Source: Fimenecus sp052273625
GTDB taxonomy: Bacteria > Bacillota > Clostridia > Oscillospirales > Acutalibacteraceae
Assembly (NCBI GenBank): GCA_052273625.1
Contig: DAVZHW010000001.1
Span: forward strand, 1 to 64,000
Direction of reading: 5' to 3'
Length of the DNA stretch: 64,000 nt
Made by a program: the position numbers and the translations under genes. Positions within the stretch are counted from its first letter, which is position 1. Each line of letters begins with the position of its first letter. Shown here piece after piece: positions 1 through 7,785 of this stretch. The notes beneath the pieces are model-generated. The model searched no databases. It saw nothing but the letters and a program-made list of their open reading frames with translations, and was not told where the DNA came from.

Positions 1-20
1 GCCGCCGTCACTTCGTTCCG

Positions 21-60
21 CTTGTGCTGCCGCACAAGTAATTTATGATATAATATCCGA
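21..60 (+). promoter_or_regulatory. Hairpin and TATAAT box ahead of the symporter gene
   Basis: A 7-bp stem (21-27 with 32-38, 4-nt loop) is followed by a perfect TATAAT at 49-54. The hairpin may close an unseen upstream gene and the TATAAT may be the -10 box for the symporter. No good -35 box sits at 17 bp spacing, so the promoter is only plausible. Confidence 0.35.
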
Positions 61-124
61 CGGGTTAAATTATTATGAAAAGGGAGAGCAGAGGTCTTAA
101 AAACCCGACCTTTGCAAATTTGTT

Positions 125-1498
125 ATGACACAGCTTATTGAAGCGGTGTACAAATTCTTGTGGGGAGATTTGTTCACCATCCATTTGACAAATACAACGA
201 TAGGTATTCCCCTGCTTGTTGTCCTGTTAATTCCGGCAGGCTTATTTTTTACTGTCAGAACGAAGTTTATGCCGATTAGAAAATTCCCCCAAATGATTAG
301 GGCACTCGGCGATAAAAACGATGACAACAGCAGCCTTTCGACATTTCAGACTTTGATTGTTTCCACCGCTACAAGAGTAGGTATGGGAAACTTAGTAGGC
401 GTTGTTGCCGCAATTTCCGTAGGCGGTGCAGGCGCTGTTTTCTGGATGTGGGTTTCCGCATTCCTCGGCGCTTCAACTGCTTATGTTGAGGGCGCACTCG
501 CTCAACTTCACAAGAAAAAAGACCCGCTTTACGGCGGTTATCACGGCGGTCCCGCTTATTACATACACGATTTCGTCGAAGAAAAGAGAAAGAAAAAAAT
601 CAACAAATCGGTTCTCGCTGTTTTATTCGCAATTTTCGGTCTTATCTGTTGGTGCGGTATAAGTCAGGTTATCAGCAACTCGGTTTCGTCATCTTTTGAG
701 AACGCTTTTTCAATCCCACCGCTTTATACGACAATCGTCATTGTTATACTTGCGGCGGTAATCGTTCTTCGTAAAAACGCAACCGTTAAAATTCTCGATA
801 TTATCGTTCCGATTATGGCTGTGCTTTACTTTGTAATCACGCTTTTCATTATCGGTAAAAACATAACTCTTATGCCGTCGGTATTCTCAAGAATATTCCA
901 AGAGGCATTCGGCATAAAGCAGATTGCGGGCGGTGGCTTCGGTGCGGTTCTTATGAACGGTATTAAAAGAGGCTTGTTCTCAAACGAAGCAGGCTCGGGC
1001 TCTGCTCCTTGTGCGGCGGCTGCGGCAGAGGGCAAAAAGCCCGAAACAGTCGGTATGGTACAAGCTCTCGGCGTTATAATCGACACTATGGTTATCTGCA
1101 CCTGTACGGCAATGATTATGTTGCTCGTTCCGAGAGAATTGACGGACGGCTTGCAGGGTATGCAGTTACTCCAGACCGCTATGCAGTACCATTTAGGCTA
1201 TGCGGGAACAATATTCATTGCGGTAATTCTTTTCTTGTTCAGCTTCTCGACCTTCCTCGGAATACTTTTCTACGCCCGTTCAAATGTTGCGTACATTTTC
1301 GGAAACAACTGGACAAGCCAGACCGTTTATAAAATCATTGCTCTTGTAATGCTCTTTATCGGCGGTTTGCAGGAGTACACGGTCGTTTGGGATCTCGGCG
1401 ATGTGGGTATAGGCCTTATGACGATTATAAACCTCATTATCCTCGTTCCAATGTCAAAGGAAGCAATCGCTATCCTTGATAAGAAGAAGGATAAGTAA
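125..1498 (+). CDS. Amino acid (alanine/glycine):sodium symporter, AGCS family
   Basis: A 457-residue polytopic membrane protein of the usual AGCS length (about 450-480). It should import alanine or glycine with sodium across the cytoplasmic membrane. Evidence is the family N-terminus (KFLWGDLF followed by a long hydrophobic segment and a FTVRTKF motif), the conserved GMGNLVGV loop near residue 90, YGGYHGGPAYYI near residue 140, and the GLFSNEAGSGSAP motif near residue 295, all typical of AGCS transporters. Ten or so hydrophobic segments are visible. No clear Shine-Dalgarno lies within 15 nt of this ATG, which is odd, but the N-terminus matches the family. Substrate choice between alanine and glycine cannot be read from sequence. 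It stands alone and is followed by a strong terminator. Confidence 0.9.
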   Translation: MTQLIEAVYKFLWGDLFTIHLTNTTIGIPLLVVLLIPAGLFFTVRTKFMPIRKFPQMIRALGDKNDDNSSLSTFQTLIVSTATRVGMGNLVGVVAAISVGGAGAVFWMWVSAFLGASTAYVEGALAQLHKKKDPLYGGYHGGPAYYIHDFVEEKRKKKINKSVLAVLFAIFGLICWCGISQVISNSVSSSFENAFSIPPLYTTIVIVILAAVIVLRKNATVKILDIIVPIMAVLYFVITLFIIGKNITLMPSVFSRIFQEAFGIKQIAGGGFGAVLMNGIKRGLFSNEAGSGSAPCAAAAAEGKKPETVGMVQALGVIIDTMVICTCTAMIMLLVPRELTDGLQGMQLLQTAMQYHLGYAGTIFIAVILFLFSFSTFLGILFYARSNVAYIFGNNWTSQTVYKIIALVMLFIGGLQEYTVVWDLGDVGIGLMTIINLIILVPMSKEAIAILDKKKDK

Positions 1499-1565
1499 TT
1501 TTCGGAAAAGAAAAACATAAAATTGTAAAGCAAAAGTAAATGTTACCTAACGACGCAAAACAAGC

Positions 1566-1598
1566 AAAAAGCAGCCCTTACACAAGGGTTGCTTTTTT
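1566..1598 (+). terminator. Rho-independent terminator after the symporter
   Basis: A perfect stem (AAGCAGCCCTT-type arms around loop ACAC) is followed by a run of six T residues, about 70 nt after the stop codon. Confidence 0.85.
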
Positions 1599-1703
1599 GT
1601 GTGTAATATAGTGTGTTGCGTGAATGGTTGGGCAGAGCAACGGTAGATTTAGTGCGATACTCCAAGCCGCATTTACAAAATCGGGCACCGCAAGAGGGCA
1701 AAG

Positions 1704-1733
1704 CAGTCATTTTTCAATTTTGAAAAATGACTG
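1704..1733. repeat. Perfect 30-bp palindrome
   Basis: Arms 1704-1717 and 1720-1733 are perfectly complementary (14 bp, CAGTCATTTTTCAA) with a 2-nt centre. No gene is next to it on either side within 200 bp. It has the look of a dispersed intergenic palindrome rather than a terminator, because no T run follows. Confidence 0.6.
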
Positions 1734-1769
1734 TGGGAGTTTTTATGATTTAATGTAATCTATTTTAAC

Positions 1770-1860
1770 TCCTTCAGTTTCGCTACACTCAACAGCTCCC
1801 TCGGGGAGGGAGCGAAACTTCTCGGATAATTTTATACGAAATAACGACGGGAGCGAGCCC
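1770..1860. repeat. REP-like intergenic palindromic repeats
   Basis: The segment holds CTCCTTCAG, a stem formed by AGTTTCGCT (1776-1784) and AGCGAAACT (1811-1819), an inner GCTCCCTC/GAGGGAGC palindrome, and a second GC-rich inverted repeat (GCGAG/CTCGC) near 1851-1864. Similar palindromes built on GCTCCCTC...GAGGGAGC are common between genes in gut Clostridia. Family membership is from memory and was not searched. Confidence 0.5.
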
Positions 1861-1890
1861 TCGCCCTACTCTCAAATTGTGTAATCAGCA

Positions 1891-1918
1891 AAAACACAGA
1901 GAAGCGTCCTCTGTGTTT
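1891..1918 (-). terminator. Terminator of the TIR-cassette operon
   Basis: The inverted repeat AAACACAGAG/CTCTGTGTTT ends in a T-rich run when read on the minus strand. It lies 18 nt after the stop of the last gene of the minus-strand unit. The plus-strand side also has a short T run, so it may work both ways. Confidence 0.7.
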
Positions 1919-1935
1919 GTTAATTCTTATTTTTG

Positions 1936-2466
1936 CTAATTTGAAGTTAAATAAATGTTTAGATTTTTCTCGCAAGGGTTATTTTTATATATACATAAAA
2001 AATCTTCTATACGATACATCTCGACATTTTCAAGCCATTTGCATTTTTCAGCAATTTCATTTTTAGCTAATTTGTCTTTTTTGTCGCCCTTTTTAATCAA
2101 TCCCGCATTTAGTGCTCCGACTTTCGTCCCTGCGTGAAGATACAAAAAATCAGGATGAATATTATAATTCCAACTTACCCGCAACGCAACATCATAAACC
2201 GTTAAAGAGCCGATACCTTTAATTTTATACGCATTGAAAAGCTCATAAATTTCATCGAATTTTTTACGGTTTATAACCTCATTTTCAAGGGACAACAGTT
2301 TCTTGTAATATGTTTCAAAGCTGTATGTTTTGATATGATATTGATGCGGGTATCTTCTCCCGTTTTCATTGTAAAAAGCGTGATATATGCATTTTTCGTA
2401 TGTATTGCTTTTTATAAATTCATCTTCTTTGCAGCAGTTCTTTCTATTGCCGCAATGTTTGCTCAT
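1936..2466 (-). CDS. Protein of unknown function, last gene of the TIR cassette
   Basis: A 176-residue soluble protein that I do not recognise. I start it at MSKHCGN because AAGGAAAGGA precedes that ATG by about 7 nt; an upstream in-frame ATG lacks such a site. The N-terminus is rich in Cys, Lys and Asn (CGNRKNCCKEDE). A stretch near residues 80-100 (KIKGIGSLTVYDVALRVSWN) resembles a helix-hairpin-helix turn, which in other proteins touches DNA, but this is weak evidence. Charged residues are frequent and no signal peptide or membrane segment is present. It lies 60 bp behind the TIR gene on the same strand and ahead of the terminator, so it is probably co-transcribed with the SPFH/TIR genes. 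Confidence 0.65.
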   Translation of the reverse strand: MSKHCGNRKNCCKEDEFIKSNTYEKCIYHAFYNENGRRYPHQYHIKTYSFETYYKKLLSLENEVINRKKFDEIYELFNAYKIKGIGSLTVYDVALRVSWNYNIHPDFLYLHAGTKVGALNAGLIKKGDKKDKLAKNEIAEKCKWLENVEMYRIEDFLCIYKNNPCEKNLNIYLTSN

Positions 2467-2526
2467 TTTATATCCTTTCCTTAACTTAACAAATCTAATT
2501 TCAGAACCAACATATCTCAACACCGT

Positions 2527-5013
2527 TTAAGTATCAATATTTACCCACAAAGCAGGGCGGACAGCACAGCTGTCACCGTGACTGACATAGAGGCCGTTCT
2601 CGCTTATGCCGCCGCCAGTACTGACCACGGCGGCATAAGCCTGATTATAGCCGGGCGACCGCAGCCACCACAAGCAGTTATCACTATAGGAGTATTTTGT
2701 AGTGCCATTCGCAACTGCATAATCCGTAGGCTCACACTGTCGTGCGCTATCGGAGCTAAAATATTTATTGGCTTCCGTAAAACTAAGCAAGAACACTCGA
2801 TCCCGCGTTGCATTACCAGGATTGGTGTTGAATCGGGGATTTTTATCTGCCGACACCGTAACAGTAGGAATCATAGCCTTTTCTTTAACAGAAAAAGCGG
2901 TATTGATAAAACTGTTATTTAGCCATTCACGAAGTGTGCAGGTTTCCCAAGTAGCATCGGTTTTGCTTGTGTTGTACTGTTTGCAATTTAGAGCATATTT
3001 GCTTATCAGTAATGCTTTTCCGTCTTTCACCTCAAGAACGAGCCATTCAATATTCTCTTGACCATTTGAGGTGTTATTATCCTGCTCATATTTGCCAAAG
3101 AACACATAGTCTCCCGCTTTTGCGGCTTTAAGCTTCTCAGTCTCGTACTTAAAGTAAATAGAATTTGCTTTAATTGGGCTATCTTTGTATCCGTTTAATG
3201 CAATTAAAGCTTCGTACGCTTCGACAACATTCCCAGAATCAATAAGAGATATTGCCTCATTATATTTATTTTCTTTTTCTTTGTTTGTATTATAAGGAAT
3301 AATTACGAATCTTAACATAATCGCAAACACAATCCAAACAAGAATAAATGATGATGTAAGCACTACTAATTTCTTTAAATTTTTCTTTCTTTTTTCCTCA
3401 GCAATACGGAGGTTTTTCGCTATGTGTTTTTCTTTTAAAAGTCTCCTTTCTTCCTCAACTTTCATTTCTTCTACTTTCCTTTGGCAGTCATAAATCTGCT
3501 CTTCGGAATCTTTCCAACCCGGAATAGATTTGAAAAAGACAATTGCTTCTTCTAATGATTTAATAATATTTGCGTTTTTTCTTGCAACAGCCGCCTCATA
3601 AATGCTGTCCTTTCGGCAGATTTCGGCTTTGTCAAGACATTGTTGAGCAAGTTCGTCTGCATCCTTAAATCCGCCGATAGCCTTAAACTTCTCCGCAACC
3701 GCTTTATATGAATTTTCCGTATCGGCGTTATTCATTTCAATTATTGCGTTGTTATAGATTTTTGTCAGTCTTATTTTTTCTGTATTTAATTTGTTTTGCT
3801 CGGCAATGTTTTTCAGTGTGCTTTGAAAATCCTTGCTTCCGAACCGCAAAGCCTTTTGATAATTGCCGTTGTTTTCAAATGTCTCCTCACATTCCGCAAG
3901 CTGTTCCTGCTTTCTAACTCTTAATTCAGCCATCAGCTTGCCGAGATATGCCTGTGCGTTTTCCGGATCCTGATCTAACACCTTTTCGCAATATTCGTCG
4001 GCTTCTTCCCAATTCCCGTCCTCAAGGAACATAAAAGCCCGCTTAAGTAAAGGTGCGGTGTTTGAATTTCCGCCGTTGATGACAACGGTCTCCTTAACCG
4101 CCGTTTTCGGCGAACCGACCGAGATAATCTTCTTAATTCCTCTTATCAAGTCCTGCATAAAGCCGAGTTTTGACATATCCTGCGCCTGTAAGTGAGAAAA
4201 CTCCTCGGGCAGGTCATACGGATCCATATCACGGTAAGCGGGTATGAGTATCTTTTTGCCGTTCGACTGCTTAACAAGCGCCAAATATCTGCTCCATTCG
4301 TTTTTAACCCATACAGCATTTAAATATTCCGGCTTTGTGCCGAGCACAACCATAACCTTCGCCGAGTTCAACGCCGCAAATATATACGGTTCATAAGCTG
4401 AACCCAATTTATCTTCAAGAGTAATACGGCTGAAGAATACCTTAAAGCCCTCTTGTTTTAACTGATGATAAAGGTCGTTTGCAAGCACGCTGTCCTGTGT
4501 TCTTCTGCCGTTGCTGTCGGTTTCCTTGTAGCAAACGAAAACATCAAACGGCTCTTCTTTTTGCGAAATTGCGAGAATTCCCTTTTGAATTTCGTTGATT
4601 GCCTTGGCTTCTTCCTCATAAACCTCACGCTGAGCTGCATCCGCATATCGCAGAGCAGACTTGTAGTTATCGTCATCAAAAACAGATGTGAACTGAGCAC
4701 GGTTGACCGTTGGTATGCGCTTGTGAGATGACGGGTCCTCTACATACTCAATACCGTAACGGCAGAGCACAAGCGACCAATACGCTTCGGCGTCGGTGTT
4801 GTCTTCGTTGAGTATCTGCTCATATATCGCCATCGCCTTATCAAAATCGTTATTTCGGCGAAAATGGTTTGCCCTGTCATACAGATTAGCCTTTTTATCG
4901 TCATTGAGATGGGGCAAGGTCTGCTTTGTTCCGCAATATTCGCACACAGCAACCGTTTCATTGCCGTTAATTTCTAATGAACCGCCGCACATTTTACATT
5001 TAAAAACCGACAT
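2527..5013 (-). CDS. Zinc ribbon-TPR-TIR-transmembrane-DUF6273 protein
   Basis: An 828-residue multidomain protein. In order: an N-terminal zinc ribbon (C6, C9, C24, C27); TPR-like helices (about 40-85); a TIR domain (about 155-295) starting FDVFVCYKE; more TPR-like helices (about 325-510); a charged coiled coil (about 510-545); one membrane segment (about 547-572); and a C-terminal DUF6273-type module (about 633-828) with WWLRSPG and AVRPALW motifs. E208 in the YEPYIF motif aligns by eye with the catalytic glutamate of NAD-cleaving TIR enzymes such as SARM1 (FEDKL), so NADase activity is plausible but unproven. The membrane segment would place the TIR domain inside and the C-terminal module outside, like a receptor. 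It follows an SPFH protein and a membrane protein in one operon. The last roughly 200 bp look more GC-rich than the rest. Confidence 0.85.
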   Translation of the reverse strand: MSVFKCKMCGGSLEINGNETVAVCEYCGTKQTLPHLNDDKKANLYDRANHFRRNNDFDKAMAIYEQILNEDNTDAEAYWSLVLCRYGIEYVEDPSSHKRIPTVNRAQFTSVFDDDNYKSALRYADAAQREVYEEEAKAINEIQKGILAISQKEEPFDVFVCYKETDSNGRRTQDSVLANDLYHQLKQEGFKVFFSRITLEDKLGSAYEPYIFAALNSAKVMVVLGTKPEYLNAVWVKNEWSRYLALVKQSNGKKILIPAYRDMDPYDLPEEFSHLQAQDMSKLGFMQDLIRGIKKIISVGSPKTAVKETVVINGGNSNTAPLLKRAFMFLEDGNWEEADEYCEKVLDQDPENAQAYLGKLMAELRVRKQEQLAECEETFENNGNYQKALRFGSKDFQSTLKNIAEQNKLNTEKIRLTKIYNNAIIEMNNADTENSYKAVAEKFKAIGGFKDADELAQQCLDKAEICRKDSIYEAAVARKNANIIKSLEEAIVFFKSIPGWKDSEEQIYDCQRKVEEMKVEEERRLLKEKHIAKNLRIAEEKRKKNLKKLVVLTSSFILVWIVFAIMLRFVIIPYNTNKEKENKYNEAISLIDSGNVVEAYEALIALNGYKDSPIKANSIYFKYETEKLKAAKAGDYVFFGKYEQDNNTSNGQENIEWLVLEVKDGKALLISKYALNCKQYNTSKTDATWETCTLREWLNNSFINTAFSVKEKAMIPTVTVSADKNPRFNTNPGNATRDRVFLLSFTEANKYFSSDSARQCEPTDYAVANGTTKYSYSDNCLWWLRSPGYNQAYAAVVSTGGGISENGLYVSHGDSCAVRPALWVNIDT

Positions 5014-5025
5014 ATCTTTTCCTCT

Positions 5026-5712
5026 TTATCCTTTAAGTGCCTTACACTTATTATTTCTTGCCTTTACAAGCACCGTGATTTCATTTGAAATGCTTTCTGC
5101 CAAATCGGCATTGTCCGAAGCGACGGCAGATGACAGCTCTGCCATTTTGTCCGCAATTTCCGCTTCTTCATGAGCCAATGTCTCATTCGACATCGGGTCG
5201 GAAAAACGCAGCGCTTCATATACCTTTTTGCAAGCCGATTTAACGCTTTCGCTTTTTGCGGAATTCATAAGATTTTGAGCGTCAACTGTTGCAAGCTTAA
5301 TAAACTGCGTTTTCTCTTTAACCTTTTCGCCGACATCATTGACAATCTCCGCCGCCGCATTTGCTTTGAGTACGGAAATACCCGTAAATGCTAAAATCAA
5401 ATACTCGATAACGATAATGGCAACAACGGGAACGCTCGGTATAACCATACAAACAGCGCCGATTATCATTGAAATAATCATACCCATAAATGTAATGCTG
5501 ATTACAGGAATGTTCAAGAACAAACGGTCAAGCTTTTCAGACTTGAAGGAAATTTTTGCACAAACAAGCTGAAGCAACATAGCGATTACACTTGCAATAT
5601 ATGCCGTCCAAAAGTTTGCTGTGTTCTTAAATCCTACGGCAAAAGCCAAAACATTAAAAATTGCAAATAACAATGCCCAAGAAACCGCATAAAACTTAAA
5701 ATTCTTTTTCAT
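5026..5712 (-). CDS. Membrane protein of the TIR cassette, function unknown
   Basis: A 228-residue protein. The start MKKNFKFY is chosen because GGGGTG lies about 8 nt upstream; the stop of the SPFH gene is only 13 bp further up. The N-terminal half carries about four hydrophobic segments (roughly residues 10-30, 38-55, 72-95, 98-120). The C-terminal half is an acidic, helical cytoplasmic tail with heptad-like patterns (residues 130-225, for example AEIADKMAELSSAVASDNAD). It ends 12 bp before the TIR protein start, so all three genes should be translated from one message. I know no named family for it. A scaffold role between the SPFH protein and the TIR protein is only inference. Confidence 0.7.
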   Translation of the reverse strand: MKKNFKFYAVSWALLFAIFNVLAFAVGFKNTANFWTAYIASVIAMLLQLVCAKISFKSEKLDRLFLNIPVISITFMGMIISMIIGAVCMVIPSVPVVAIIVIEYLILAFTGISVLKANAAAEIVNDVGEKVKEKTQFIKLATVDAQNLMNSAKSESVKSACKKVYEALRFSDPMSNETLAHEEAEIADKMAELSSAVASDNADLAESISNEITVLVKARNNKCKALKG

Positions 5713-5725
5713 AATTTTCACCCCA

Positions 5726-6859
5726 TTAAAGAATTGTTGAAAGCAACTGATTTTTAAAATTTTCAAATTCTTCGTCGGAAATCATTCCTGAATTTTTCAT
5801 AATATTAAGTTTTTCAACCTTAGCTTTGAAAACAGCCATATCATCAGTCGGTTGTGATTGTGCAGGCTGTTCCGCAACGGTGTTCATAGCTCCGTTTACG
5901 GCATTTCCGACAACCGAGCCTACCGCACCGCCGACACCTGCCATTGTGCCGAGTCCTACGCCCATATTAGTAAACTGTCCGACAGCCTCATTTTTCGCTA
6001 CCTTTTCAGCAACCTCAAAGCCTCGCTCTTGTTGATATGTATAACCCTCTTGAGCACGCTTTGTTGCCTGTGCCTTTGAGTCGATTACAACCTTTTGCGC
6101 TTCGGTTTCGGCATTGATGATTTCTGTCTGTTGACGAAGCTTTGCCTCGACAATATCGGCATATTGTCTGAAGTGAAGTTCCTTGAATTTTTCATATTGT
6201 CTGTCGCCGTCGGGCTTTACAATCGTTGTTATAAAAAATCTTTCAAGGCTTATACCGTAATCTGCAAAATCGGGGACAAGGAGATTGCGGATATTCTCTG
6301 AAAATGCGGTAAGATTTTCGTCGATTTCAAAAATGTTTATCGCATTAGTTTTCATAACCTGTGCAATGTAGGTTTTAACCCTCGTCATAAGGAAAGCTCT
6401 GAAGAACTGCACAAGCTTTTCACGACCTAAATATGTTTCTGTACCGACGAGCTTTAACAACAGCTTTCTGCTGTCCTCTACACGCAAGCTCATTTCACCG
6501 CTTGCACCGATTGAAATCGGGAAACCGTATGTCGGCTCAACATATTGAACTTTTGAGTCAGTTCCCCACTTAATTGCCATTTGCTCGGTTTTGTTAATGA
6601 AATAAACCTCGCAATGAAACGGAGTTTTACCGCCTGTGGGAATATTGAGAGTTTTTCCGATAAGCGGAATATTCTGTGTTTCAAGCGTATATCGACCTGC
6701 GCCGAACAAGTCAAGCGCCTGACCGTTCATGAAAAATATTGCTTCTTGGTTTTCGTGGACAATAAGCTGTGTGAGAGTGTTGAAATCCTCGCACGGATGC
6801 TTCCAAATGAATGTGGTGTTGTCACCTTCGTATTTAATGATGTCTGCGATTTTGTTCAT
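5726..6859 (-). CDS. SPFH (stomatin/prohibitin-like) domain protein, YdjI type
   Basis: A 377-residue protein related to Bacillus YdjI-like SPFH proteins. SPFH proteins form oligomers on membranes and organise membrane microdomains. The SPFH core covers about residues 25-215 (LIVHENQEAIFFMNGQAL, then FGAGRYTLET). A long charged helix follows (about 215-290, rich in Ala, Glu, Lys), then a glycine-rich stretch (about 300-335), and a C-terminal SHOCT-like motif (KLNIMKNSGMISDEEFENFK), common in oligomerising bacterial proteins. No N-terminal membrane helix is present, so membrane contact would be peripheral. The start MNKIADII has GGGGGAA upstream. First gene of the TIR cassette. Confidence 0.85.
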   Translation of the reverse strand: MNKIADIIKYEGDNTTFIWKHPCEDFNTLTQLIVHENQEAIFFMNGQALDLFGAGRYTLETQNIPLIGKTLNIPTGGKTPFHCEVYFINKTEQMAIKWGTDSKVQYVEPTYGFPISIGASGEMSLRVEDSRKLLLKLVGTETYLGREKLVQFFRAFLMTRVKTYIAQVMKTNAINIFEIDENLTAFSENIRNLLVPDFADYGISLERFFITTIVKPDGDRQYEKFKELHFRQYADIVEAKLRQQTEIINAETEAQKVVIDSKAQATKRAQEGYTYQQERGFEVAEKVAKNEAVGQFTNMGVGLGTMAGVGGAVGSVVGNAVNGAMNTVAEQPAQSQPTDDMAVFKAKVEKLNIMKNSGMISDEEFENFKNQLLSTIL

Positions 6860-6885
6860 GTATAGTTCCCCCAATAATAAAAAAT

Positions 6886-6909
6886 CCACAGGGCAGACTT
6901 GCCCTGTGG
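6886..6909 (-). promoter_or_regulatory. Terminator-like hairpin in the SPFH leader
   Basis: A perfect 10-bp stem (CCACAGGGCA with TGCCCTGTGG, 4-nt loop) is followed on the minus strand by a T-rich run, and 26 nt later by the SPFH start codon. No promoter fits between it and the ribosome binding site. It is therefore either an attenuator in the SPFH leader or the terminator of a gene hidden in the gap, with partial read-through. Confidence 0.6.
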
Positions 6910-6921
6910 TCAAATATAGCA

Positions 6922-6950
6922 ATTATTGAATTTTATGCAGAATGAATCAA
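6922..6950 (-). promoter_or_regulatory. Candidate promoter of the SPFH-TIR operon
   Basis: On the minus strand TTGATT (6950-6945) is followed after 17 bp by AATAAT (6927-6922). Transcription would start near 6915, so the terminator-like hairpin would lie within the first 30 nt of the message. Confidence 0.45.
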
Positions 6951-6965
6951 GGCATAAATGCCCTT

Positions 6966-7065
6966 NNNNNNNNNNNNNNNNNNNNNNNNNNNNNNNNNNN
7001 NNNNNNNNNNNNNNNNNNNNNNNNNNNNNNNNNNNNNNNNNNNNNNNNNNNNNNNNNNNNNNNNN
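6966..7065. other. Assembly gap of 100 N
   Basis: Exactly 100 unknown bases, the usual placeholder for a gap of unknown length. It begins next to a short palindrome (GGCATAAATGCC) and ends inside a tetranucleotide repeat, which probably broke the assembly. Any gene lying here is invisible. Confidence 0.97.
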
Positions 7066-7138
<73 letters not shown>

Positions 7139-7170
7139 CCTTTTGCACCCCTTTGTCAATATATATTAAA

Positions 7171-7199
7171 ATATTAACATAGATTTTTACAAATTTCAA
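7171..7199 (-). promoter_or_regulatory. Promoter of the gap gene
   Basis: TTGAAA (7199-7194) and TAATAT (7176-7171) are separated by exactly 17 bp on the minus strand. Transcription would start about 25 nt ahead of the ATG at 7138. Confidence 0.65.
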
Positions 7200-7386
7200 C
7201 ATTATAAGTGCTTTTTGCTTAGCAGAACGAAAACGGTTATAAAAATTTGATTTTCTGGCGACTTTTGCGGAGTTTCGTACAACTGCAAGGGCTGTGCCTG
7301 CGGAATTTTTGCAAAATTTTTTCTTTTAAGTTCATTTTCATTGAAATCATACGGATAATAAGTAGAATATATATTCAAAAGTCAAG

Positions 7387-7415
7387 TTGACAATGCAAAA
7401 ATATTTCTGTATTGT
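7387..7415 (+). promoter_or_regulatory. Strong sigma-A-type promoter for a small transcript
   Basis: A consensus TTGACA (7387-7392), 17-bp spacer and TATTGT (7410-7415). The predicted start is near 7422, and a strong terminator lies about 120 nt further on. Confidence 0.65.
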
Positions 7416-7421
7416 TTACTT

Positions 7422-7545
7422 AAATATGTTTTAGGAGGTGCGCTGTATTATTTATTGAGGCTTTGGAAAGTCAATCGGCAAATAAATAATGTCCCTTTTT
7501 GCAAGTCCACCGTTTGATTTTAATTAAACGGTGGATTTTTATTTG
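7422..7545 (+). ncRNA. Candidate small RNA, about 125 nt
   Basis: A promoter and a terminator bracket about 125 nt with no convincing open frame. Near its 5' end the transcript has AGGAGGTG, then a perfect 10-bp inverted repeat (ATTATTTATT 7447-7456 with AATAAATAAT 7481-7490) enclosing GGCTTTGGAAAGTC, then the terminator. I do not recognise a known RNA family. A short peptide translated from the AGGAGGTG site cannot be excluded (a TTG at 7454 opens a short frame), but its spacing is poor. Confidence 0.5.
7506..7545 (+). terminator. Terminator of the candidate small RNA
   Basis: The stem TCCACCGTTT/AAACGGTGGA is followed by TTTTTATTTGTTT on the plus strand. Confidence 0.8.
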
Positions 7546-7785
7546 TTTCATCGTAAATTTTTATGCGTATTTTTATGATTGAAAAATTCGAAATGTGCAA
7601 AAGTGAGCATTTGCAGTTTGATATTATTGCACATTTAACAACAAAAAAGGCGAGTTATAAGCACAAGTGCAAAGGTGTCTGTTAGTGAAAATCAACTAAA
7701 AGTTGACTCTGTGCGGATTTTTTTGGCTTTTTTACTTTATAGTTGACGATTACTGTGGTAATATAGTAGAAAAGGGGTTGATTTT
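7546..7785 (+). promoter_or_regulatory. Leader of the HTH-serine dehydratase gene with repeated AGTTGA motifs
   Basis: The dyad TCAACT (7692-7697)/AGTTGA (7701-7706) is followed 40 bp later by a second AGTTGAC (7741-7747). A possible -10 box TATAGT sits at 7762-7767. The repeated motif could be the operator for the HTH domain of the enzyme encoded just downstream; this is inference. The rest of the stretch shows nothing I can name. Confidence 0.35.

Noticed and set aside
2527..2680. Calling the 3' end of the TIR gene a retroelement variable repeat outright
   Set aside because: No template repeat or reverse transcriptase is visible and codons at the candidate positions are not all explained by adenine changes; kept only as a hypothesis.
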